A stretch of 64,000 bases of DNA from Bombyx mori (taxonomy: Eukaryota; Arthropoda; Insecta; Lepidoptera; Bombycidae), in the NCBI RefSeq assembly GCF_030269925.1, contig NC_085116.1, positions 5,890,001 through 5,954,000 of the forward strand, read 5' to 3'. The notes below the pieces were generated by a model that saw only the letters and a program-made list of their open reading frames with translations, searched no databases and was not told the DNA's origin. A program made the position numbers and the translations under genes. Every line of letters starts with the position of its first letter. Within the stretch, counting starts at the first letter, position 1. Below, in pieces: positions 11,477-20,396 of the stretch.

Positions 11477-12129
11477 TGTTAATTAATCATTTTAATTCGA
11501 ATAAAACTAATGCATTGAATGAAATGCATGAAATGTTCTTTCTTATGCGACTGCTTACAATTATTATTTTCTTGTTATTTGTCTCATTGTGCAAAATATT
11601 TATGTTATTTTTTGGTATAAAATAATTTACAAATAAGTTAAACTAAATAAGTTATAAGAAAGAAGAGGTTTAGTGAATTTTATGCTCTTTTGCAGTCTAA
11701 TTGAGCATATCATAAGATTGTATGTAACAGAACGAAATACGAAGATTTGAAGTTATTTTGGGGATTTGTTTTACAATAAACTTCCAGAATGTTCCTTAAA
11801 TCCTGGTCGAAATCACCGACTGAAGAATCAATTAAACGAGTTTACATGGTTAGGATAGCGTCATAATGAATTCAGTGGATAGCTGCGTGCTGGTTCGTGA
11901 CTCAGAATAGATGCTAATTATCCTAGAGAGTAATTTTAAAACGCATTTTTTATACATATTAGCGTCTAAAATCTTCATGCGTTCAATTTGATCTTTGTAC
12001 GAAAATGTTATTCGCTCAATGAAACCAGCCATTTTATTATTATCTATCAAGTAAGTTTTCATAAGCATTTCCTTCGATTTTCATAACTCGTAGACACAAT
12101 TAAAACTATTTTTACGACTCGTCGTTTAA
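11477..12129. other. Non-coding stretch
   Basis: AT-rich; nothing recognised. Small open frames look random. Confidence 0.5.
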
Positions 12130-12459
12130 GTCGTCGTGGCCTAAAGGATAAGACGTCCGGTGCATTCGTATGTAGCGATGCACCGGTGTTCGAGTCCCGC
12201 AGGCGGGTACCAATTTTTCCAATGAAATACGTACTTAACAAATGTTCACGATTGACTTCCACGGTGAAGGAATAACATCGTGTAATAAAAATCAAACCCG
12301 CAAAGTTATAATTTGCGTAATCACTGGTGGTAGGACCTCTTCTGAGTCTGCACGGGTAGATACCACCGCCCCGCCTATTTCTGCCGTGAAGCAGTAATGC
12401 GTTTCGGTTTGAAGGGTGGGGTAGCCGTTGTAACTATACTGAGACCTTAGAACTCATAT
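12130..12459 (+). repeat. Bm1 SINE, 5' part, split by a LINE
   Basis: Complete Bm1 head (box A tggcctaaagg, box B gttcgagtccc) and body up to gagaccttagaactcatatc. There the element is interrupted by an antisense LINE; the remainder resumes at 13688. Confidence 0.95.
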
Positions 12460-13687
12460 CAAATCAAATCAAATCAAATCAAAAAAATTTTATTCAACAT
12501 AAATGAAAGTACATACTTGTTGAACGTCAAAAGAACTACCGCCAATTCACAAGAACTAGCCTCCGTCCTGAGAAGAATTGGCAAGAAACTCAGCGGGCAT
12601 GTTTTTTTTTTTTTTTTTAGTAAATTGTTATTTATTAATTTTTTAATATTACATTTTTTTTTTAAATATGAGTTTTTTACAATGAGTATTATAACGTAAC
12701 AATTACTACAATATTGAAATGCCCGGAGCGAGCAACTCATTCCCACTTTGTGCAATCTTCTAGATAATCATTGACTTTATAGTAAGCTTTATTGCACAGA
12801 TGTTCTTTAACAGTTTTCTTAAACCTATGTATATGTAGGTTCTGAACATCTTGTGGGATTTTGTTGTACAGGCGCACAGACAAACACCCGAATGAATTTC
12901 GTATCTTATGTAACCTACTCATCGGCACAACAAGCTTGTGTTTGTTCCTAATATTTCTATTATGTATGTCCGACTTTTTAGGAAACTCCTCAATATGTTT
13001 ACGAACATACATCAAATTTTCAAAAATGTACTGGGATGGCATAGTGAGAACTTTAATTTCTTTAAATTTCTCCCTCAGGGATTCCCTTGAGTGCATGTTA
13101 TAAATAGCGCGTATAGCTCTTTTCTGCAGAATAAATATCGTTTCTACATCGGCCGCATTGCCCCATAGCAAAATGCCATAGGACATGACACTGTGGAAGT
13201 AACTAAAGTAAACTAAACGAGCCGTGTCCGCGTTTGTTAACATTCTAATTTTTTTTACTGCGTATGCTGCAGAGCTGAGCTTACTCGCCAATTTATGAAT
13301 ATGAGGTCCCCATTGCAGTTTGGAGTCCACTGTTATACCAAGAAATACGGTTGACTCAACAAGCTCCAATGATTCCTCAGAAACAATTACATCACTATCC
13401 ACTTGTCTCACATTTAAAGATGGTTTAATACATTTTAAAGTAAATTTAATACATTTAGTTTTCTTACTATTCAATAATAGGTTATTGATACGGAACCAAT
13501 GAACCACACACGAAATCGCATCATTCACTTCGTCATAGACTTGTAATTGTCGTTTAATTTTAAATAATAAAGATGTATCATCTGCGAATAATACGACCTC
13601 GTGTCGGGATTCAATAAAACTAGGTAAATCGTTTATATATATTAGAAATAAAAAAGGACCCAAAATGGAACCCTGAGGTACACCCAT
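12460..13687 (-). mobile_element. 5'-truncated LINE inserted inside Bm1
   Basis: On the minus strand it encodes about 316 residues of a non-LTR reverse transcriptase: MGVPQGSILGP (motif 4 region), LFADDTSLLF with the catalytic FADD, GITVDSKLQWGPHI, then WGNAADVETIFILQKRAIR, ending LEDCTKWE and a stop at 12737. The frame is intact but starts in the middle of the polymerase palm; endonuclease and ORF1 are missing, so the copy is dead on arrival. The 3' end, (GATTT)n with the A-rich tail, lies at 12460-12490. It is the same family as 7507-8096. The open frame runs on to 13777 through antisense Bm1, giving a chimeric 346-codon frame. Confidence 0.9.
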
Positions 13688-13799
13688 TCTCAAGGTGGGT
13701 GGCGCATTTACATTGTAGATGTCTATGGGCTCCAGTAACCACTTAACACCAGGTGGGCTGTGAGTTCGTCCACCCATCTAAGCAATAAATAAATAAAAA
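13688..13799 (+). repeat. Bm1 SINE, 3' part after LINE
   Basis: Resumes at tctcaaggtgggtggcgcat and ends gcaataaataaataaaaa. Together with 12130-12459 it makes one full-length Bm1. Confidence 0.95.
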
Positions 13800-14734
13800 C
13801 TTCATTACATCAATACTAATTATATTATAATTATATGCTTGAAAAATCCAATATCACGTAAATGTTATACGTTTTTTCTTACGTATCATGACTTATAGGG
13901 ACATGTATTTTTAAATCATCAAATCCATTAAATCGACTGAAAGCTACTTCGTTTTCGCGGCCACAAATCTGTTAGGTATTCTAGGACTAGCCTAAATCAT
14001 ATCTACGACTCATAAAACCGTTAAGAAATGTTTTAGAGCATATTATATGATAATTCATTGGATCACATATGTTTGCTTCGTGTTACGCTGCTTGTACTGA
14101 AAGTACCAGAGAAACTACGGCTTCTGCGTAATACTGAAACGTTTTTAATACACCCATCAACTAATACACTATCCAACACTCCGAGCTCCGGAAATATCCG
14201 ACTGCACTTAGTCTATAAAACTTATTTCCTCGCTGAGTGGAGAGTGGATATTTTATTTCGTTCGATCTATCTCTACGCTGCAAAACCATTTCTTTATATA
14301 TTTTTGCTATAAATTAAGAAATGGAAGAATTTGGAACCTCTAAGCAAAGAAGTTTTTTTGTTTAACCAATTACTTTTCAAATAAAAGTAGTTATTATTAA
14401 ATACGAAAAAGTATTAAAATAACTGTTCATAGACAGGGACGCACTAGGAATTGTACCGATTTTTATGTGAAATATTCCGGAATGCCATCATAACATTAAT
14501 GTGTTCACTGTTATTTCTTCCGTTAAAATCATTGAAAATAGTTAACTACAGGGCCGAATTTAGGGGAGGGCAACCGGAGGCTCCACAAACGGAGGGGCAT
14601 CACAAAAGAGATTAAAAAAAAAATTATTTCTAATTTCGACAAGTAAACACTAGTAAACACCTTTTCCTTCTACTTCGATATTATTTTTTTCGCTGCTTTA
14701 CTTAACGATAACGTTAACACTAAAATTTTATTTC
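13800..14734. other. Non-coding stretch
   Basis: No gene or repeat that I can support. A frame at 14058-14312 has no domain and no splice context. Confidence 0.45.
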
Positions 14735-15175
14735 AGACTAGCGGCCGGCTCCGTCTCCGCTCGGGTCTTTAACAAAAATTTCAACGATATTTGACGATGT
14801 TCTTTTTTTTTAAATAAATTACTCTTATTGAGGCATAACTATAATAGTTAGACATATGCTGTCGCGACACTTTTTGTAAATAATAATGTGTTCTACAAAG
14901 CCGTAGTACATTATTTTATTCTATCGTCAATAGTTTTCGCAGAGTACACGATGTAAAGAATATATTAGGCAATTTTCTTACACCTTGGGTTACATTATTG
15001 GAATTTTAGTAAGGATCCCTAATTTTATTCAAAAAAAATTATAGCCTATGTCACTCGGGAATAGCGTAGCTTCCAAACAGTGAAATTTTTTTTCAAATCG
15101 GTTCAGTAATTTCGGAGCCTATTCAATACAAACAAACAAATCTTTCCTCTTTATATATTTCAGATATTTCAGAAA
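14735..15175 (+). repeat. Degenerate copy of the actagcg repeat family
   Basis: Begins actagcggccggctccgtct. Later it has aatcggttcagtaatttcgg and caaacaaatctttcctcttt, parallel to the right part of the 10585 copy. Diverged. Confidence 0.5.
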
Positions 15176-15454
15176 ATTCTTGTCTCGTTTCGTGATTACG
15201 TCAAGTTCGTTTATATAAATAAACCACAATCATAATTAAACGAATTAAACTTTAAATTTCAAGGTTCACCAAATTGTATTAAGTCGAGGTATGTATCACC
15301 CAGTTATCGCAAACCCAAAGTTAATTTTGTTAAACTTTGGACTTCCTGCCAATTCTAGCCGCAAAACTATACAATTGAAACTTCGATCTCACTTCAAGCT
15401 GAGCGGGTATTCAGATCTGCTCTTCGAAGAAATGAAAGTTAAATTTTATGTAAA

Positions 15455-15672
15455 GACTAGCGACCCGCCCTCGCTTCGCTTCGGAAACTGTAATTTATTA
15501 TTGATTTCTCCACTATTTAATGGATGTTATTATACATATAAACCTTCATCTTCAATCACTCTATCTATTTAAAAAAACCGCATCAAAATCCGTTGCGTAG
15601 TTTTAAAGATTTAAGCATACATAGGGATATAGGGACAGAGAAAGCGACTTTGTTTTATACTATGTAGTGATA
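15455..15672 (+). repeat. Short actagcg repeat abutting an exon
   Basis: Left end actagcgacccgccctcgct. Interior cctcaatcactctatctatt (with small changes) and gcatcaaaatccgttgcgta. Right end tttgttttatactatgtagt. It is an internally shortened member of the family at 10585. Its right end touches the splice donor of the minus-strand exon 15674-15856, so the intronic side of that donor appears to be repeat-derived. Confidence 0.6.
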
Positions 15673-15673
15673 C

Positions 15674-15856
15674 CTTATGTTTGTCCCTCGAAGCTGTGAA
15701 TAACACCCACGCGACGTACACGAACATTATGAGCGCCGGGACCACCAGACTGGCCACCACAGGTATGCGACGGACCCAGGCGTGGTAAAACGCCAATATG
15801 AAGAGGAGTATGCCCACGAGGATCGCTATATACCTCCCCGTCCGTCGACGCTCTTC
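15674..15856 (-). CDS. Internal exon, two-helix membrane protein (exon B)
   Basis: The 61-codon open exon is bounded by TTGCAG at 15857 and by AAG|GTATCA. It starts and ends in phase 0. It encodes EERRRTGRYIAILVGILL, a hydrophobic helix of about 18 residues, a short loop with HAWVRRIP, a second helix (VVASLVVPALIMFVYVAWVL) and a basic end RDKHK. It is clearly GC-richer than its surroundings, and its hydrophobic pattern looks selected. Reading through the donor would add about 20 residues from a repeat before a stop. I do not recognise the family. The upstream exon could be 30959-31043, which ends in phase 0 on the same strand; that link is inference. No downstream exon was found. Confidence 0.55.
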
Positions 15857-16066
15857 CTGCAACCATAGAATTGTTCATTGCTATTTTAACGTACCAGATA
15901 TAAGTAGGGCGGCTCAAATAGCTTAACTGTACTCCATACTGAAATGTAGCAAGTAGAAGAATAAGAAGATGAAGAACTACGAGTAAAATGAACACATGTA
16001 ATTCATATAAGAAAATCAGACAGTAACAAAAGTGTTTCGAGTTAGGCGAAATCTGTATATGGTAAT

Positions 16067-16150
16067 GTACTTGTGGTAGGACCTCTTGTACCGGTGGTAG
16101 GACCTCTTGCACTGGTGGTAGGGCCTCTTGTACTGGTGGTCGGACCTCTT
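16067..16150 (+). repeat. Tandem array of a 21-bp Bm1 module (4 units)
   Basis: Four units of 21 bases (16067, 16088, 16109, 16130), each a variant of gtactggtggtaggacctctt. This is the block at which headless Bm1 copies start. The last unit runs directly into the Bm1 body. Confidence 0.9.
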
Positions 16151-16385
16151 GTGAGTCCGCACGGGTACTACCACCTCGCCTATCTCTACCGTGAAACTGT
16201 AAAGCATTTCGGCTTGAAGAGTGGGGCAGCCGTTGTATAATAACTATACTGAGATTTTAGAACTTATATCTCAAGGTGTGTAGCGCATTTACGTTGTAGA
16301 TGTCTATGGGCTCCAGTAACCACTTAACACCAGGTGGGCTGTGAGGTCGTCCACCCATCTAAGAAATAAAAAAATAAAATAAAAT
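16130..16385 (+). repeat. Bm1 SINE, headless
   Basis: Starts with unit 4 of the tandem array and continues as normal Bm1 (gagtccgcacgggtac, gtggggcagccgttgtataa, ctcaaggtgtgtagcgcatt), ending aagaaataaaaaaataaaat. Confidence 0.93.
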
Positions 16386-16527
16386 GAAAGCTTGAAACAA
16401 CTGGTATTATGCGATTAGCAGTGACATTACGATGCTAAGACCCACTTCCCCAACTTCCCCAACTTCACACGTGAAGCTTAAGTCTCAACTGTAGATACTA
16501 AATTACGACTGGCTTACAAACTCGTAT

Positions 16528-16800
16528 GAAGTCGTCGTAGCCTTTTTTTTCCTAATAAATAAAACGTGCGGTGTGGTACGTATTAAGAGATACGGTGATG
16601 TCAGTGTTCATTCCAGACGGATAGGTTAGTAAGAAATACGGACTTAATACGTGTTAATGAACAAGTCTTTAGCCTTAAGTCTCAAGACGAGTGGCGGCAT
16701 TCACGCCGTGATCTACAGGATCCGGCAACTACTTAATACCAGATAGGCTATGAGTCCTTTAAGCCATATACGCAATAACAAAAATATGAGGAACTCTAAA
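16528..16800 (+). repeat. Old, internally deleted Bm1-like SINE
   Basis: A head-like gtcgtcgtagcc, a T-run, then a diverged Bm1 3' half (ttaagtctcaagacgagtgg, gcggcattcacg, actacttaataccag) and the tail cgcaataacaaaaa. Strongly diverged, hence older than the other copies. Confidence 0.55.
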
Positions 16801-17004
16801 TCAGAGCACATCGCTGAAACAGACGCATTAGAAACTACTAATTGATATCTACATAATATAATTATTATGAAGGAAATGAACAAAATTGTTGTGGCGAGAT
16901 TTAAGAGAGGCATATGCCTAGCGCTTGACGTCAGAGCTGGTATACCTATATAGACAGGAAATAATTAAAACATTGTTAAATAATATTTAAAGAGACGTGC
17001 TGGG

Positions 17005-17130
17005 CGAAGAAAGAAGTCATGGCTCCGGAATATCCGGGAGTGGACCGGTATTGCCTCCGTCGAACAGCTGTTCCGGCTGGCTGCTGATAAAAATGAATAT
17101 GGGAAGCTAACGGCCAACCTTCAGGATTGA
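17005..17130 (+). pseudogene. LINE (RTE-like) C-terminal fragment
   Basis: The frame reads RRKKSWLRNIREWTG, IASVEQLFRLAAD, KNEYGKLTANLQD and a stop at 17128-17130, followed by a gaagaagaagaag tail. This resembles the extreme C-terminus of RTE-type non-LTR polymerases (the …SWLRNIREWTG… ending common in insect annotations). Only about 42 codons survive; it is a typical 5'-truncated insertion. Confidence 0.6.
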
Positions 17131-17728
17131 AGAGGCACTGGAAGAAGAAGAAGTTTTTTAATCTGCGCTGAGTGACGCGTTATCCGGTCTATACAGTACA
17201 TAGATGCAACATCACACTCGATTTTACGAATTGAATTTGGATTTTGTTTCTAGCATTGCGCTTCAAATGTTTGTTATTCGATTTATGAAATTTAATTATG
17301 GAATTGTGACAGACAATTCTTAACAAGTCAGTCGATTTGTAATCCAATATTTACACAAACACGTCTAAACATCACGGATTCATTTCTTGTGAAAACAAAC
17401 TAGAATCTCGTGCGATTGCCGGTTAGTTCAGAAGAGATGTACGTATTCTGTTCGTTGTATTTTTACATTTTGAAAATGCCACTAACTTTAACTAGTGGTT
17501 TCGCTCACGTTTAATACAAAAAACAAAATCCTTCGAAATATCGCTTATATACGTATAGACACAATATTTTCTTACCACCTGACAAAGTTGTGTTAAAATT
17601 TTCATAATGATTGGTTTTATAGTTAAGACATGACAACGCAACAAACAAACTCATATTCTCATTTATAATAAACACGTGGATCAGTGGATTACTTGAGCTT
17701 AAATATTATATTGTGGACCTGAGTTTTT

Positions 17729-17978
17729 ACTGGTGGTAGGACCTCTTGGGAGTCCACACGGGTAGGTACCCCCACCCCGCCTATTTCCGCCGTAAAGCAG
17801 TAATGCGTTTCGGTTCGAAGGGTGGGGTAGCCGTTGTAACTATACTGAGACCTTAGAACTTATATCTCGAGGTGGGTGGCGCATTTACGTTCTGGATGTC
17901 TATGGGCTTCAGTAACCACTTAACATCAGGTGGGCTGTGAGCTCGTCCACCCATCTAAGCAATAAAAAAATAAAAAAA
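17729..17978 (+). repeat. Bm1 SINE, headless
   Basis: Starts actggtggtaggacctcttg after a T-run (gagttttt) and ends gcaataaaaaaataaaaaaa. Nearly full 3' half. Confidence 0.95.
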
Positions 17979-18075
17979 TTGTACGAAACTGTCTATTTTA
18001 AACTGAAGTATTCATTCATAAGTTCTGACAACAGATAATACACAAATAGTTGAGATTTCAACCTCGCGGGTCCGT

Positions 18076-18485
18076 GTGCTTAGTGCGCGTTTTTTAACGT
18101 TCTCGATAGCGTAAAAGTTAACTCAAATTTGTATGGAGTTGGAGTGTTTGCCTACGTTTGCTCGGCGGCCACCAGACAACCTTGAAAAATTTACTGTGGT
18201 GGGCAAGTTAAAAGGGAAAAGACCCGCCGGCCGGCCACCAAACCGTCGGCCAGATCAGATAACTGCGCTCACTGGACTCTCTGTTGCGACCGCCCTGGGA
18301 GAAAGCGAAAACCGAAGGAAATGGAAGCTGATTGTACAAAGAGCCACGAAGGGCTTTCAGGGACACGACCTTCATCAATGAAGTATACGACTAAGAAGAA
18401 GCCGCTAGGGGCGCTGTTCCAACTCCATACAAATTTGAGTCAACTTTTACGCTATCGAGAACGTTATAAAACACGCACTAAGCAC
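18076..18485 (+). mobile_element. Element with 68-bp inverted ends enclosing a LINE fragment
   Basis: The arms at 18076-18143 and 18418-18485 are inverted copies (start GTGCTTAGTGCG; both contain aacgttctcgatagcgtaaa and caaatttgtatggagttgga) with about four differences. Between them lies the C-terminal piece of a retrotransposon polymerase (18133-18381). A solo arm occurs at 35385-35480. No target-site duplication is obvious. Confidence 0.75.
18133..18381 (+). pseudogene. LINE polymerase C-terminal fragment between inverted arms
   Basis: The frame (82 codons) reads VVGKLKGKRPAGRPPNRRPDQ, ITALTGLSVATALGESEN, RKWKLIVQRATKGFQGHD and a stop. The pattern GKxxGxRPxGRPPxRWxDQI…AxxRxxWRxxVxxAT resembles the C-terminal end of insect non-LTR polymerases, where GRPPxRW is a usual motif; here W is replaced by P/R. 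The ATG at 18133 lies in the left arm, so the start is not the native one. It is not a functional gene. Confidence 0.6.
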
Positions 18486-18672
18486 AGTGATCATCGGCAT
18501 TTGCGATTTATATTTTGTTTGTGGTCTCCAGATTCAATTGCTACCATAAAAGCTGAGCACTCGCCTACTCCTCTAAGGCAAAAACGAGCTCTGCAAAGTT
18601 TCTACAAAATGAAAACGGAATGCAGATTTATGAAATTAGTTTTCAAAGACATCACTAATAACAATTTTACTA

Positions 18673-19090
18673 TACTAGAGGTCCCGCAGTAGTCGAAATT
18701 CGAATATAATTAATTGGAATTGTAAGTTTGTACACTATCGTGATTGTATATTTTTATACTTCTATAATTACAAATTTCGCCACTATAAAAAATGTTAACA
18801 AAGACAAACAATATTTAATCTATTCTCAATTTGACAACAGACGTCAAGAACAAAAGTTTGATAATAAGTAGTATGCATGCGTGTGTGCGTCAAATACATG
18901 GTATGTAGTGTGTGTAATGTTTTCTCTATTGATTTAATGTATCTTTTATGCATTATTTTTAAAAAATATTAGCATTGTGCACTTCTTCTCTATATTCTCT
19001 ATAAGTGTGCAAAATTTCATACTCCTCCGTCCGCGCAATTTTCGTAAAAAGGGGTACAAAGTTTTTTGCTTTACGTATTAATATATAGAT
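18673..19090 (+). repeat. Dispersed repeat family H, copy 1
   Basis: Starts tactagaggtcccgcagtag, has an interior block gtatgcatgcgtgtgtgcgt, and ends with atactcctccgtccgcgcaa and cgtattaatatatagat. The second copy at 26821-27241 is about 95 percent identical by eye over the full length. The ends resemble the actagcg family (atatatagata terminus), so it may be a related non-autonomous element. Confidence 0.8.
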
Positions 19091-19607
19091 AATCTATCTA
19101 TATTTTTTATAATCTATAAAAAGTTTCTTATGTAAATTCTGACGTCTCGGATAAAACATTTTAAGTAATTACTGTCTACGGCTCGTGAGAAACAAAGATA
19201 AAATAGTTCCTGTTGTAATTCCCTAGTGATGAACTATGTTTAAAATACAGCAACGGAAGAGTAGGTTTAAAAGTAAACACGCATAAAAATTCATCGTATT
19301 TTTGTTTAAAATAAATTATATTGAAAGGTCAGACTGGTAAATAATATCATAAAATCCCTCCTTATATTGTACATCGGAAGGGTGGAAAGGGTATTTGGTT
19401 TAAGCGAAATTTCGCTTAATACGCGACATTTGGGTATCTTTGTAATTATTAACGATGCGTTTTATTTGGGATTAGTATCAACAGTTCGATGTTTTTAATT
19501 GAACTTCAATTAAGTTTACTCCGTTGAAACAGCTGAAGAAGTTTTTTGTTATGAGATTTTTTCCAAATTTTAAATTTTAAATGGCTCTTTAGATTCATTC
19601 GCGAAGC

Positions 19608-19804
19608 AATTGCTCTTGAGTTGTTAGGTCTCCTTCGGAGGCGCTCTGGCAGTTGTTGGCTGAAGGCCTTTCCAGTTGGCTGAAAGCCTTTCCAGTTTCA
19701 CCAGGACAGGTGGGCGAGCAAAGGCTCAGGCTTCGCTCAGCCTTTGCTCGCCCATCTATCCTGGTGAAACTGGAAAGGCCTTCGGGCCACCAGTAATCTT
19801 TCAA
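19608..19804 (-). repeat. Family D repeats forming a large hairpin
   Basis: Two family D pieces lie head to head. The arms 19686-19726 and 19739-19779 pair over 41 bases with two mismatches that would be G:U in RNA, around a 12-base loop. The left flank (tccttcggaggcgctctggc) is the inner part of family D in antisense. Confidence 0.85.
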
Positions 19805-19964
19805 TCAATAAAAAAAATATTCGAAATATCAACACAATTAAATAATAGCAGACTAGAAACGCGGTGATCTCAGATATGCGTGCGATCGCAATGGTGCCTA
19901 TAAAGAGAATTCCTTCTCTCTCAAATGACTGGTAGTCATCCTACCGTCATAGGCTAATTCTTCA

Positions 19965-20396
19965 AAAAATTTTTAAGGGATTTAATGACCTGGTAACTAA
20001 GACCATTAGATGATGTCTTATTTTAATTTATATTCTTACTTTTATGAAAAATGATAATATGGAGTGAAATGAAATGAAGATGATTAATTTGAGACATTAA
20101 TCAACTGGGATGAAATTAAACGAAATGAGATGAGATGATATTGGATGAAATATAATCTCAGTAAAATGGTGGTCATTTACTGAGATTTTTTCTGTGGACT
20201 TTTTGGAGGATCCCGAGAAGCTACGTCCAGCGACTTTGTTTAATTTTCCCACATTTGTGCACTTTCACAGATGTTAAACAGTTAATAAACCACCGTTATT
20301 ACACATTGAAACTTAAAGAAACACTAAATAGATAAAATAGAACAAATCACACAACTTTACTCCTTGCGTTCCCGCCAAAAAGTTAACTCTTCAAAT
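19965..20396 (+). repeat. Dispersed repeat family A, copy 1
   Basis: From tttttaagggatttaatgac through gatgagatgatattggatga, ggtggtcatttactgagat and cacatttgtgcactttcaca to the right end gcgttcccgccaaaaagt. Other copies: 48000-48220, 51200-51530 and 52086-52500 (inverted). The right end contains an E2F-like site TTCCCGCCAAAA at 20369-20380. Confidence 0.8.

Noticed and set aside
12861..13103. Plus-strand frames across the LINE
   Set aside because: Antisense of an unambiguous polymerase frame.
16016..16207. Minus-strand frame with peptide repeats (YKRSYHQCK-like)
   Set aside because: Translation of the 21-bp tandem array and Bm1 in antisense; not a repeat protein.
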